Part shown: positions 1-8,133 of the stretch, piece after piece | Position numbering within the stretch: position 1 is the stretch's first letter | Layout of the letters: each line of letters starts with the position of its first letter | NCBI GenBank assembly: GCA_963701205.1 | Contig: OY969575.1 | Span: 1,364,001-1,428,000, forward strand | Reading direction: 5' to 3' | DNA length: 64,000 nt | Source of the DNA: JALZKA01 sp963701205 | GTDB taxonomy: Bacteria; Actinomycetota; Thermoleophilia; Solirubrobacterales; 70-9 | Notes under the pieces: generated by a model | What the model was told of the DNA's origin: nothing | What the model saw: the letters and a program-made list of their open reading frames with translations, nothing else | Databases searched by the model: none | Translations under genes and position numbers: made by a program

Positions 1-74
1 GCGCGCACGGATTCAGCGCGACGGCCAAGGAAAAGATCGAGGCTGCCGGCGGTACCTGCGATCTGATTGATTGA
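1..74 (+). CDS. rplO: 50S ribosomal protein L15, 3' end
   Basis: Only the last 23 codons are present, read from base 3 to the TGA at 72-74. The tail contains GFSATAKEKIEAAGG, the typical end of bacterial L15, which binds 23S rRNA late in large-subunit assembly. The stop overlaps the secY start as TGATG, so translation is probably coupled. Position directly before secY matches the spc operon of most bacteria. Confidence 0.9.
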   Translation, partial: AHGFSATAKEKIEAAGGTCDLID

Positions 75-1354
75 TGCTGCAGACGATCGCTAACGCGTTT
101 AGCGTTCCGGAGATTCGTCGCAAGCTCGCGTTCACCGCGGCGATCCTCCTCCTCTACCGGTTCGGCGCGTTCATCCCCGCGCCCGGCGTCGATATCGACG
201 CCGTCCAAGCCCTCGACCAGAACTTCGCCGACGGCAACATCCTGGGCTTCCTCAACCTCTTTTCGGGCGGCTCCCTGCAGCGGCTTTCGCTGTTTGCGCT
301 GGGGATCATGCCCTACATCACGGCCTCGATCATCCTGCAGCTTCTGACCGTGGTGGTACCGGCCCTTGAGCGCCTCTCCAAGGAGGGCGAAGTCGGCCAG
401 CAGAAGATCACCCAGTACACGCGCTACCTGACCGTTGGGCTGGCCGCCGCCCAGTCCGTCGGCTACGTCTTCCTGTTCAACTCGCAGAGCTTCGGCGGCT
501 CGGGAATCATCGACGGCGAGCTCACGTTCGGGACGTTGTTGATGATCGTGATCTCGCTGACCGCAGGCGCAACCCTGCTGATGTGGATGGGCGAGCTGAT
601 TACGCAGCGCGGAATCGGCAATGGGATCAGCCTGATGATCTTCGCCTCGATCGTCGCCGGCTTGCCAGGCGGAATCCAGGCGTGGTGGACGAACCCCGAT
701 CAGGTCTTCGTCGTGATGATGCCGTTCGTCGCGATCGCCGTTTTAGTCGGCATCGTCTTTGTCCAGGAGGGCCAGCGCCGGATCCCGGTGCAGTACGCCA
801 AGCGCGTAGTCGGCCGCAAGATGACCACTGGCGGTTCCACCTACCTGCCGCTGCGAGTCAATATGGCCGGCGTCATCCCCGTCATCTTCGCGGCCTCGAT
901 CATGGCCTTCCCGCCGACCCTCGGGCAGCTGCTCGGCGGGGCCCAGGACAACTTCTGGAACGACTTCGCGACGTTCTTCAGCCCGAACGGCTGGGCCTAT
1001 GTGGCCGGCGAGGTCTTCTTCATCGTGATCTTCACCTACTTCTACACCGCCGTCACGTTCAATCCCGTCGATCAGGCCGACAACCTGAAGAAGTACGGCG
1101 GCTTTATCCCCGGCGTACGCCCCGGCCGGCCGACGGCGGAATACCTCGACCGGATCCTCTCGCGCCTGACGTTCCCGGGCGCCCTGTACCTGGGCGCGGT
1201 CGCGGCGCTGCCCACGATCCTGATCAGCCAGACGTCGGCGAACTTCTTCTTCGGCGGCACCTCGATCCTGATCGTCGTCGGCGTTGCGCTCGACACGGTC
1301 AAGCAGCTTGAGGCGCAGCTCATGATGCGCAACTACGAAGGCTTCCTCAAGTAA
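74..1354 (+). CDS. secY: Preprotein translocase subunit SecY
   Basis: Channel-forming subunit of the Sec translocon, with ten predicted membrane helices across 426 residues. The N-terminus MLQTIANAFSVPEIRRKLAF and the conserved cytoplasmic stretches (TQRGIGNGISLMIF, EGQRRIPVQYAKR, NPVDQADNLKKYGGFIPGVRPG) are diagnostic of SecY. The ATG at 74 is chosen over the in-frame TTG at 71 because it gives the usual family start and overlaps the rplO stop by one base. adk and map follow, as is common in Gram-positive bacteria and actinobacteria. Confidence 0.97.
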   Translation: MLQTIANAFSVPEIRRKLAFTAAILLLYRFGAFIPAPGVDIDAVQALDQNFADGNILGFLNLFSGGSLQRLSLFALGIMPYITASIILQLLTVVVPALERLSKEGEVGQQKITQYTRYLTVGLAAAQSVGYVFLFNSQSFGGSGIIDGELTFGTLLMIVISLTAGATLLMWMGELITQRGIGNGISLMIFASIVAGLPGGIQAWWTNPDQVFVVMMPFVAIAVLVGIVFVQEGQRRIPVQYAKRVVGRKMTTGGSTYLPLRVNMAGVIPVIFAASIMAFPPTLGQLLGGAQDNFWNDFATFFSPNGWAYVAGEVFFIVIFTYFYTAVTFNPVDQADNLKKYGGFIPGVRPGRPTAEYLDRILSRLTFPGALYLGAVAALPTILISQTSANFFFGGTSILIVVGVALDTVKQLEAQLMMRNYEGFLK

Positions 1355-1433
1355 GTGGTTTGTCTCCGCGATGGCGGAGGCTGCAAACCGGCGCCTGGCG
1401 GCGTTCTCGGACGACCGTCTAGGCTCTCAGGCC

Positions 1434-2105
1434 GTGTCCGTCCTCAATCTCGTCCTCCTCGGTCCGCCCGGTTCCGGCAAGGGAACCCAGGGCGAACGCC
1501 TCCAGGCTGACCTTGAGCTGCCGTATTACGCCACGGGCAACATCCTGCGCGACGCCGTTCGCGAGCAGACACCCGTTGGCCGGGACGCCAAGGCCTACAT
1601 GGACAGGGGCGATTTGGTTCCCGACGACGTGATCGTCGGGGTCATCGCCGACCGACTCGCGTCCCACGAGGCGGAGGACGGTTTCATCCTTGACGGATTT
1701 CCCCGGACCGTCGGCCAGGCCGACGCGCTGAGCGCACGGCTCGATGAACTCGGCAAACGCCTGACCGCCGCGATCCTGATCGATGTAACCGACGAAGAGG
1801 TGGTACGCCGCCTGGGTGGTCGGCGGACCTGTCCCAACGGGCACGTATTCCACGCGGAGTTCGACCCGCCCGCGCAGGAAGGGATCTGCGACGTCTGCGG
1901 AGCGGAGCTGATCGTCCGCGATGACGACAAGCCCGACGTGATCGCGAACCGCCTTGTCCAATACCAGGAGAAGACCGCGCCGCTGGTCGATTTCTATGAC
2001 GAACGAGGGGTCTTGGAGCGGGTCTCAGGAGACAAGGCCCCGGACGACGTGTATGAGGAGGTGCGGGGCCTGCTGGCCACCCTGCGCATGGAGGAAGAGG
2101 CCTAG
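1434..2105 (+). CDS. adk: Adenylate kinase
   Basis: Converts ATP + AMP to 2 ADP. The P-loop GPPGSGKGTQ lies at residues 8-17 and the AMP-binding segment (YYATGNILRDAV) follows; DGFPRT is the NMP-binding motif. This is the long form with a LID domain. The LID carries RTCPNGHVFH and CDVCG, so three cysteines and probably one histidine would bind the structural zinc instead of the usual four-cysteine set. The reading frame stays open to 1371, but the GTG at 1434 (VSVLNLVLLGPPGSGKGT) gives the family's normal N-terminus and 223 residues. It sits between secY and map, three bases before the map start. Confidence 0.93.
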   Translation: MSVLNLVLLGPPGSGKGTQGERLQADLELPYYATGNILRDAVREQTPVGRDAKAYMDRGDLVPDDVIVGVIADRLASHEAEDGFILDGFPRTVGQADALSARLDELGKRLTAAILIDVTDEEVVRRLGGRRTCPNGHVFHAEFDPPAQEGICDVCGAELIVRDDDKPDVIANRLVQYQEKTAPLVDFYDERGVLERVSGDKAPDDVYEEVRGLLATLRMEEEA

Positions 2106-2108
2106 CCC

Positions 2109-2873
2109 GTGTACCGCGGCGGGATCATCCTGAAGACCCCGGACCAGGTCGAGTTGATGGCCGCCGCGGGTGAGATCCACGCTCGCTGCCTGAAGATGCT
2201 GATCGGCAAGTGCCGGCCCGGCGTCACGACCGCCGAGCTTGACGAAGCGGCCGAGCGATTCATCCGCTCGCAGGGCGCGACCCCCACCTTCAAGGGCTAC
2301 CGGGGATTTCCCGGCTCGATCTGCGCCTCGCCGAACGCGATGGTCGTGCACGGGATCCCGGATGCCGTCGCCCTCAAGCGCGGTGACGTGCTTTCGATTG
2401 ACGTTGGCGTTACCAAGGACGGCTGGGTCGCCGACGGCGCCGTGACGGTCCCAATCGGCGAGATCGACCCGGTCACCCAGGGCTTGCTTGACGCAACGGA
2501 GGCGTCGCTTCACGCTGGTACCGCGCTGGCGACCGTGGGCAACCGCCTCTCCGACGTCTCGCATGCCGTCCAGGAGACGGTGGAGGCAGCCGGGTTCGAG
2601 GTCATTCGCAGCCTCGTCGGCCATGGCGTCGGCCGTGAGATGCACGAGGATCCGCAGGTCCCCAACTACGGCCCCGCTGGCCGCGGACCCAAGCTTGAGC
2701 CCGGCATGGTCTTCGCGCTTGAGCCGATGACCGCGGTTGGCACCCACGCGATTGTTCAGGGGGACGACGGATGGGCCGTCTACTCGGCCGACGGAACGAT
2801 GACCGCTCACTTCGAGTTCACGATCGCCGTAACCGAGGACGGTCCCCGCGTTCTCACGCCCTGGCACACCTAG
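2109..2873 (+). CDS. map: Type I methionine aminopeptidase
   Basis: Removes the initiator methionine from nascent proteins. All metal and catalytic positions can be seen: His in MVVHGIP, the Asp pair in SIDVGVTKDGWVADGA (11 apart), His in VGHGVGREMHEDP, Glu in FALEPM and Glu in AHFEFTIAV. Length (254 residues) is normal for the short type Ia form. It starts with GTG three bases after the adk stop, indicating co-transcription with secY-adk. Confidence 0.96.
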   Translation: MYRGGIILKTPDQVELMAAAGEIHARCLKMLIGKCRPGVTTAELDEAAERFIRSQGATPTFKGYRGFPGSICASPNAMVVHGIPDAVALKRGDVLSIDVGVTKDGWVADGAVTVPIGEIDPVTQGLLDATEASLHAGTALATVGNRLSDVSHAVQETVEAAGFEVIRSLVGHGVGREMHEDPQVPNYGPAGRGPKLEPGMVFALEPMTAVGTHAIVQGDDGWAVYSADGTMTAHFEFTIAVTEDGPRVLTPWHT

Positions 2874-2885
2874 GCGGGCGGAGCG

Positions 2886-3317
2886 GTGAAGCCCCTCGCC
2901 GTCCACGAAACCGCGGCGGCCGTCCTGTATTGGGGGATCGTCAGCGCCTGGCTCGCGGCAGAGCTGGCCTATATGCGAAGAACGGGCGCCGACCAGGTCG
3001 AAGAGCCCGACCGATCCCGGTCACTACTGACCGTGAGTGTGCTCGCCAGCCTTGCGCTGGCGGCTGTGGTCGCCCACCGGGTGGAGTCACTGACCCCGCC
3101 GGGAGCGGGCTGGTGGCCGCTGGTCGTCGGCCTGGCGATCATGGCCTGCGCCCTGGCGCTCGGCAACTGGCTTTCCCCGGTGATCGTCGGTGGGACGGCG
3201 CTGGTCGCAAACACCCTGCGGCTGCGCAGCGAGGAGCGCGAATTGAGCGCGAGCATCGGAGCGCCCTACGAGGAGTACATGCTGCGTACGCGGAGGCTGA
3301 TCCCCGGGATCTGGTGA
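2886..3317 (+). CDS. ICMT-like membrane protein with apparent internal deletion
   Basis: The N-terminal third is hydrophobic and the C-terminus (SEERELSASIGAPYEEYMLRT, then RRLIPGIW) matches isoprenylcysteine carboxyl methyltransferase (ICMT)-like proteins. At 143 residues it is roughly 50 short. The segment that in the family carries the GPYRxxRHP SAM-binding signature is missing: the sequence passes straight from GLAIMACALAL to GNWLSPV. No other frame across 3100-3200 encodes the missing part, so this is a deletion rather than a frameshift. GTG start 12 bases after map. The product may be inactive, or the deletion may be an assembly artefact. Confidence 0.6.
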   Translation: MKPLAVHETAAAVLYWGIVSAWLAAELAYMRRTGADQVEEPDRSRSLLTVSVLASLALAAVVAHRVESLTPPGAGWWPLVVGLAIMACALALGNWLSPVIVGGTALVANTLRLRSEERELSASIGAPYEEYMLRTRRLIPGIW

Positions 3318-3467
3318 GTGCCCGCGCAGTCACAGTCCGTCAATTGCCCCTTGCTACCATTCGCGGTCGCTTTTCAGCCTTGGCTGGTAAGTGATTTATT
3401 GCTCGCTGGCCCGATTCATGGGGCCGCGCGAGCCTTCTAAAGGATACGACCGAAGGCAACAAGCCGA

Positions 3468-3489
3468 CGCGGCGCTGAAAAGCGCCGCG
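3468..3489 (+). promoter_or_regulatory. Hairpin with GAAA tetraloop in the rpmJ 5' region
   Basis: CGCGGCGCT and AGCGCCGCG form a perfect 9-bp stem closed by the loop GAAA. It ends 25 bases before the rpmJ GTG. There is no T-run after it, so it is not an obvious intrinsic terminator. It lies in a 197-base stretch (3318-3514) without a gene, where infA sits in many bacteria. A role in rpmJ-rpsM mRNA stability or ribosomal-protein autoregulation is possible but unproven. Confidence 0.5.
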
Positions 3490-3514
3490 AGACATAGGTG
3501 GAAGAACGAGTCAA

Positions 3515-3628
3515 GTGAAGGTACGAGCGTCAGTCAAGCCGATGTGTGAACGTTGCCGGGTCATCCGGCGTCGTGGCGTCGTGCTCGTGATCTGCTCGAA
3601 CCCCAGGCACAAGCAGAGGCAGGGCTAG
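3515..3628 (+). CDS. rpmJ: 50S ribosomal protein L36
   Basis: A 37-residue protein starting VKVRASVKPMCERC and ending NPRHKQRQG. Cys11, Cys14, Cys27 and His32 form the zinc site (C-x2-C ... C-x4-H) of the zinc-binding type of L36, a component of the large subunit. GTG start; rpsM begins six bases after the stop, so the two are co-transcribed. The single-copy C+ type is expected to need zinc; no zinc-free paralogue is in this window. Confidence 0.95.
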   Translation: MKVRASVKPMCERCRVIRRRGVVLVICSNPRHKQRQG

Positions 3629-3634
3629 AAACCA

Positions 3635-4018
3635 ATGGCACGGATCGCAGGAGTCAACCTTCCGCTCAACAAGCGGGCCGAGATCGGCCTGACCTATGTA
3701 CACGGGATCGGGCAGTCCACGGCCCAGAAGATCCTCGCCCAGGTCGGCGTCGATCCCGACACCTACGTCAAGGATCTGACCGAGGACGAGACGATCAAGC
3801 TGCGCGACGCCGTCGAGGCATACGAGGTCGAAGGTGACCTGCGGCGCGAGCGCTCCCAGAACATCAAACGCCTTTCCGAGATCGGCTCCTACCGTGGCTT
3901 GCGCCATCGCCGGGGCCTGCCGGTGCGCGGCCAGCGCACAAAGACCAACGCCCGCGGTCGCAAGGGCCCGCGCCGCATGAGCGTTACGGGTCGCAAGAAG
4001 GCGCCGGCACCGAAGTGA
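3635..4018 (+). CDS. rpsM: 30S ribosomal protein S13
   Basis: Small-subunit head protein contacting the P-site tRNA and the intersubunit bridges. The N-terminus MARIAGVNLPLNKRAEIGLT, the helix-hairpin-helix YVHGIGQSTAQKIL and the basic tail RGQRTKTNARGRKGP are all canonical. Length is 127 residues, standard for the family. It follows rpmJ closely and precedes rpsK by 40 bases in the alpha-operon order. Confidence 0.97.
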   Translation: MARIAGVNLPLNKRAEIGLTYVHGIGQSTAQKILAQVGVDPDTYVKDLTEDETIKLRDAVEAYEVEGDLRRERSQNIKRLSEIGSYRGLRHRRGLPVRGQRTKTNARGRKGPRRMSVTGRKKAPAPK

Positions 4019-4058
4019 CCAGCGCCAACTTTGAACTTCCAGTGGGCGTGAGTCACTG

Positions 4059-4457
4059 ATGCCGCAGCCACGCAAGGGCAAGGGCCGGCCGCGCCGCCGA
4101 GTCCGCAAGAACGTCCCGTCGGGGATCGCCCACATCAAGACTTCGTTCAACAACACAATCGTCACGATCACCGACCCGGAAGGCAACGTGATCGTTTGGG
4201 AGTCCGCCGGCTCAGCCGGATTCAAGGGCTCCCGCAAATCGACTCCCTTCGCGGCCCAGGTGACCGCCGATGCCGCCGCCCGTAAGGGCATGGAACACGG
4301 CCTCGAGCGCGTCGAGGTGTATGCGAAGGGCGCCGGATCCGGACGCGATACAGCGATCCGATCGCTGCAGGCAGCCGGCCTTCAGGTGACGACCGTCAAG
4401 GACGTCTCTCCGCAGGCTCACAACGGCTGCCGCCCGAAGAAGCGCAGGCGCGTCTAA
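4059..4457 (+). CDS. rpsK: 30S ribosomal protein S11
   Basis: Platform protein of the small subunit. Diagnostic stretches are GIAHIKTSFNNTIVTITDPE, GFKGSRKSTPFAAQ and the C-terminal VSPQAHNGCRPKKRRRV. 132 residues, ATG start. In many bacteria rpsD follows here, but the next gene is rpoA, so rpsD must be elsewhere in the genome, as also seen in some other actinobacteria. Confidence 0.97.
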   Translation: MPQPRKGKGRPRRRVRKNVPSGIAHIKTSFNNTIVTITDPEGNVIVWESAGSAGFKGSRKSTPFAAQVTADAAARKGMEHGLERVEVYAKGAGSGRDTAIRSLQAAGLQVTTVKDVSPQAHNGCRPKKRRRV

Positions 4458-4539
4458 GTGCCGCGTCCCTAACGAACCGACCTCAGAGTTGCGTCGTTTG
4501 CGCGCTCGCCCCGTACCCGACTAGACCGGAGATACCCAG

Positions 4540-5505
4540 ATGACCACACTCCCTGAATTCCAGATTCCCAAGATTTCCAAGGAAGACGTTGCCGACAACA
4601 ACGGCACCTTCACGATCGAACCGCTCGATAAGGGCTTTGGCTACACCTTTGGCAACAGCCTGAGGCGAGTGCTGCTTTCATCGCTGGGCGGCGCCGCCAT
4701 CACCAGCGTCCGGATCGAGGGTGTGGCGCACGAGTTTTCGACGATCCAGGGGGTCAAGGAGGACGTCACCGACATCGTTCTCAACCTCAAGGACATCGTC
4801 GTGAAGATGCACACCGACGCCGATGAGATCGAAGCCCCCCTTGTCGTCACCGGCCCCGGCGAGGTCAAGGCATCGGATATCGATCTGCCCGCCGGCGTCG
4901 AGATTCTGAGCCCCGACGCGCCGATCGCCACGCTTGAGAAGAAGACCAAGCTGGAGATGTACCTGACGATTGGCCGCGGCCGCGGTTACTCGCCCGCCGA
5001 GGAGAACAAGTCCGAAGACCAGCCGATCGGCGTCGTTCCGATCGACTCGATCTTCTCGCCGATCCGCCGCGCCGCGTACTCGGTTGATTCCGCCCGCGTC
5101 GGTCAGCGCACGGACTTCGACAAGCTCGCGCTTGAGATCGAGACCGACGGTTCGATCGAGCCCGGCTCGGCCTTGCGAGAAGCGGCCGAGATCCTGATCA
5201 AGTCGCTTGCGATCTTCACCGACGCCGACCGTGTCGAGGAGCTGACGGCCCGCGACAACTTCGCTGAACTGGAGGCTGGCATTGGCGCCGCGCCCGCCAG
5301 CGAGGGCGACGACCGGCTGATCGAGGAACTTGAGATCGGAGTTCGCGCGTACAACTGCCTGAAGCGCGCTGGCATCCAGACCATTGGCGATCTGATCACC
5401 CGGTCTGAGTCGGAGCTGAACGCGATTCCGAACTTCGGCAAGCGCTCGACCGATGAAGTGATCGAGTCCCTCCACCAGCTCGGCCTCTCGCTGCAGGGCG
5501 AGTAG
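4540..5505 (+). CDS. rpoA: DNA-directed RNA polymerase subunit alpha
   Basis: Assembly platform of RNA polymerase. The N-terminal dimerisation domain includes GFGYTFGNSLRRVLLSS and IEGVAHEFSTIQGVKEDVTD. The linker is acidic. The C-terminal domain, which contacts UP elements and activators, ends with helix-hairpin-helix motifs (AYNCLKRAGIQTIGDL and IPNFGKRSTDEVIESL). 321 residues, complete. It lies 82 bases after rpsK and 35 before rplQ. Confidence 0.98.
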   Translation: MTTLPEFQIPKISKEDVADNNGTFTIEPLDKGFGYTFGNSLRRVLLSSLGGAAITSVRIEGVAHEFSTIQGVKEDVTDIVLNLKDIVVKMHTDADEIEAPLVVTGPGEVKASDIDLPAGVEILSPDAPIATLEKKTKLEMYLTIGRGRGYSPAEENKSEDQPIGVVPIDSIFSPIRRAAYSVDSARVGQRTDFDKLALEIETDGSIEPGSALREAAEILIKSLAIFTDADRVEELTARDNFAELEAGIGAAPASEGDDRLIEELEIGVRAYNCLKRAGIQTIGDLITRSESELNAIPNFGKRSTDEVIESLHQLGLSLQGE

Positions 5506-5540
5506 CCTCCGGTCGGCACGGATTACGAGGTATAGAGCGC

Positions 5541-5894
5541 ATGCGTCACTCCAAGCAAAAGGGCAAGCTGGGTCGCGACAAGGCTCACCGCAAGGCGTTG
5601 ATGCGCAACCTCTGCCGCGAGGTCATCGATCACGAGCGGATCCAGACCTCCGAGGCCAAGGCCAAGGCGGTCAAGCCCCAGCTTGAAAAGCTGATCACGC
5701 TTGGCAAGCGTGGGGACCTGCACGCACGACGGCAGGCGCTTTCCGAGCTCGGTCAGGACAAGTTCCTGGTTCACAAGCTCTTTGAGGAGATCGCGCCGCG
5801 CTACACGGAGCGTCCGGGCGGCTACGCGCGGATCGTCAAGCTCGGCCCGCGTCGTTCAGACGCGACCGAGATGGTCCTGCTCGAACTGGTCTGA
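5541..5894 (+). CDS. rplQ: 50S ribosomal protein L17
   Basis: MRHSKQKGKLGRDKAHRKAL is the signature N-terminus of L17, which lines the exit tunnel region of the large subunit. It has 117 residues and ends GPRRSDATEMVLLELV as usual. It is the last gene of the ribosomal run; a - strand membrane protein ends eight bases beyond its stop, so transcription converges here. Confidence 0.97.
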   Translation: MRHSKQKGKLGRDKAHRKALMRNLCREVIDHERIQTSEAKAKAVKPQLEKLITLGKRGDLHARRQALSELGQDKFLVHKLFEEIAPRYTERPGGYARIVKLGPRRSDATEMVLLELV

Positions 5895-5902
5895 GCGCTG
5901 CC

Positions 5903-6166
5903 TTAGTCCGGCTGGCGGGTCGAGTAGATCCAGCCCGCAACGGCGAAGAAGATCAACAACAGGTCGCCGATCACGATCAGGTGATGCCAGCCGTCAAACA
6001 CCTGCGTCGCGGCATACGTGAGCGCTCCAAGGACTCCGATGAAGACCACGGTAAGGATCGCCAGGAAGCGCTGGCCGCCCTCGGTCAGGGCGTTCAGCGA
6101 CGACCGCTTCTCGCGCAAATCCACTCGCTCAAACTGGTTGCGCTGGTTTTCGGTCATATTCGACAT
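5903..6166 (-). CDS. Small two-helix membrane protein, unknown function
   Basis: 87 residues with a polar, charged N-terminal 30 (MSNMTENQRNQFERVDLREK) and two predicted membrane helices (about residues 34-54 and 62-80). I do not recognise a family. The ATG at 6166 is chosen because GGGGAGG lies eight bases upstream; the frame is open further but the extra part runs antisense inside truA. It sits convergent to rplQ and divergent from truA. Confidence 0.7.
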   Translation of the reverse strand: MSNMTENQRNQFERVDLREKRSSLNALTEGGQRFLAILTVVFIGVLGALTYAATQVFDGWHHLIVIGDLLLIFFAVAGWIYSTRQPD

Positions 6167-6271
6167 CCGAATGCCTCCCCTAGGTGATTGGATCGCTGCC
6201 GTGACTCTAGCCCCCTTCGACGGTCGTAGCTGCGTGACATTGCTCACTTTCGCCTCCGCGGGTATCGCTCG

Positions 6272-7042
6272 ATGAGCGTCTGGCGGCTCGAGATCGCCTA
6301 CGACGGCAGTGGCTTCGCGGGCTGGGCTCGGCAGCCGGGGCTCCGGACGGTGCAGGCGGAACTGGAGGCGGCCGTCGGCCAGATTCTGGGCGGCGTTGAA
6401 GCCTCCTTGACAGTCGCCGGAAGAACGGACGCGGGCGTCCACGCCACGGGGCAGGTTGCAAGCTTCTCGGTTGACGGCGAGCTTCCGACCCGCTTTGCTG
6501 AACGGGTCAACGCGGTGCTCGTGGACGAGATAGCGGTGGTCGGGGTGGAGCGCGCGCCGGACGGCTTCGACGCCAGGCGCTGGGCCCGCTCGCGCAGCTA
6601 CCGCTACCGGGTCCTCACGGCCTCGGCACATGATCCCTTTGAGCGGGGCCGGGCGCTTTGGTGGACCTACCCGCTCGATCGCGCCGGGCTCGACGAGTGC
6701 GCGTCAGCGATCATCGGCGAGCACGACTTCACGGCGTTCACGCCGACCAAGACCGAACACGTGCGCTTCGAGCGCGCCGTCTCGCGATCGCGGTGGATCG
6801 ACGAGTCGAGCTCACTGATCGCCTACGAGATCACGGCCGACGCGTTCATGCGCAACATGATCCGGGTGCTCGTCGGGACGATGCTGGAAGTCGGGGCAGG
6901 CCGTCGCTCCGTTGCCGAATTTCGCGAGCTGCTGACCGGCGCTCCGCGCGAGCGCGGGGGACAGACCGCGCCGCCCCATGGCCTCTACTTCACCGGCGTC
7001 GAGTTCGGGGACGGACCGACGTTCGAATACCCCGCCGAGTGA
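6272..7042 (+). CDS. truA: tRNA pseudouridine(38-40) synthase TruA
   Basis: Isomerises uridines 38-40 in the anticodon arm of many tRNAs. The catalytic aspartate is in GRTDAGVHATGQVASF, preceded by AYDGSGFAGWARQPG; the second half shows HDFTAFTPTK and FMRNMIRVLVGTMLEVG, all TruA signatures. 256 residues. In many bacteria truA follows rplQ, as here with only the small antisense gene in between. Its stop abuts the fbpC stop on the other strand. Confidence 0.96.
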   Translation: MSVWRLEIAYDGSGFAGWARQPGLRTVQAELEAAVGQILGGVEASLTVAGRTDAGVHATGQVASFSVDGELPTRFAERVNAVLVDEIAVVGVERAPDGFDARRWARSRSYRYRVLTASAHDPFERGRALWWTYPLDRAGLDECASAIIGEHDFTAFTPTKTEHVRFERAVSRSRWIDESSSLIAYEITADAFMRNMIRVLVGTMLEVGAGRRSVAEFRELLTGAPRERGGQTAPPHGLYFTGVEFGDGPTFEYPAE

Positions 7043-8098
7043 CTACGCGGGCGATCCCTCCGCGGCAGCGACCTCTGAGCTCGGTAGGACGTCGGCCGGG
7101 CCGTCGATCCATACCTGGACATGGTCGCCCGGGTGCCAGGGCGGGAAGCCAAGGCGCCGGGAGCGCACAACGCGGCCAGACGGGAGCCGCAGCTCGACAA
7201 GCTGATCGTGCCCAAAGAAGCGGCGCGACACGACCTCAGCAGCGATTGCGCTCTGCGGGCCGTGGATGCCGATCGCAAGCGACTCGGGCCTGACCAGGAC
7301 GTCCACCGCGCCGCTGAGGTTTGCCTCGGCTGCAAACGACCCAAGCTCACACTCGGCGCGACCCCCGTGAACCGCGCCCGGCAGCACCTCGATATCGCCC
7401 ACGAATTCAGCCATCCAGCGGCTTGCGGGGCGCGAGTAGACCTCCTCAGGCGACCCGATCTGCTCGATTCGCCCAGCGCGCATTACGGCAACGGTGTCGG
7501 CAAGGCTGAGCGCCTCCTCCTGGTCGTGGGTGACGAACAGGACCGTGACCCCGGCCTCGAGCAGGATCGCGCGAACCTCCTGGCGCAAGCGGTCCCGCAG
7601 GCCGGCGTCGAGATTTGAGAAGGGCTCGTCAAGCAGGACGAGGTCCGGGGTGGGGGCGAGCGCCCGCGCGAGCGCAACGCGCTGCTGCTGGCCACCCGAA
7701 AGCTCGTGCACCGACCGCCCCCCCGCGTCCGCCAGCCCGACCAGCGCCAGGGCTCTGGCCACCGGTTCCGGGTCGGGGCGGCGCCCGAGGCCGTAGGCCA
7801 CGTTGGCGGCGACGTCCATGTGTGGGAAGAGGGCGTAGTCCTGAAAGACCACGCCGACCCGCCGGCGTTCGGGGGCGACGAACTCGCCGGCGTCGGCCAG
7901 CACCCGCCCCCCGATCCGCACGGACCCGGAATCAGGGCGTTCAAAGCCGGCGATCAGTCGCAGCGACGTCGTCTTCCCACAGCCGGACGGGCCAAGGAGC
8001 GCGACGATCGAGCCACTGGGAGCTTCAAGGCTGAATCCGTCCACCGCGCGCACGTCCCCGAAGGACTTGTGGAGGTCTTTGCAGGAGAGCGAACTCAC
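7043..8098 (-). CDS. fbpC: Ferric-iron type ABC transporter ATP-binding protein
   Basis: ATPase of an iron(III)-type importer. Walker A GPSGCGKT, Q-loop FQDYALFPHM, signature LSGGQQQRVALARAL, Walker B LVLLDEPFSNLD and the switch His in FVTHDQEEAL are complete. A C-terminal TOBE-like regulatory domain follows (about residues 240-345). GTG start at 8098, 35 bases after the permease gene. Thiosulfate, putrescine or phosphonate systems have similar ATPases; the assignment to iron rests on the partner proteins and the iron box before fbpA. Confidence 0.85.
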   Translation of the reverse strand: MSSLSCKDLHKSFGDVRAVDGFSLEAPSGSIVALLGPSGCGKTTSLRLIAGFERPDSGSVRIGGRVLADAGEFVAPERRRVGVVFQDYALFPHMDVAANVAYGLGRRPDPEPVARALALVGLADAGGRSVHELSGGQQQRVALARALAPTPDLVLLDEPFSNLDAGLRDRLRQEVRAILLEAGVTVLFVTHDQEEALSLADTVAVMRAGRIEQIGSPEEVYSRPASRWMAEFVGDIEVLPGAVHGGRAECELGSFAAEANLSGAVDVLVRPESLAIGIHGPQSAIAAEVVSRRFFGHDQLVELRLPSGRVVRSRRLGFPPWHPGDHVQVWIDGPADVLPSSEVAAAEGSPA

Positions 8099-8133
8099 GA
8101 ATCGAGTTTGGCAGGCATTGACGGCACGTCGGC

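Noticed and set aside
583..1311. Open frames of 180-350 residues inside secY, rpoA, fadD and other genes on other frames
   Set aside because: They are Arg/Ala/Gly-rich shadows typical of GC-rich DNA, lack motifs and overlap well-supported genes.
2771..3394. Frameshift as the reason for the short ICMT-like gene
   Set aside because: None of the other frames over 3100-3200 encodes the missing GPYR-type segment.
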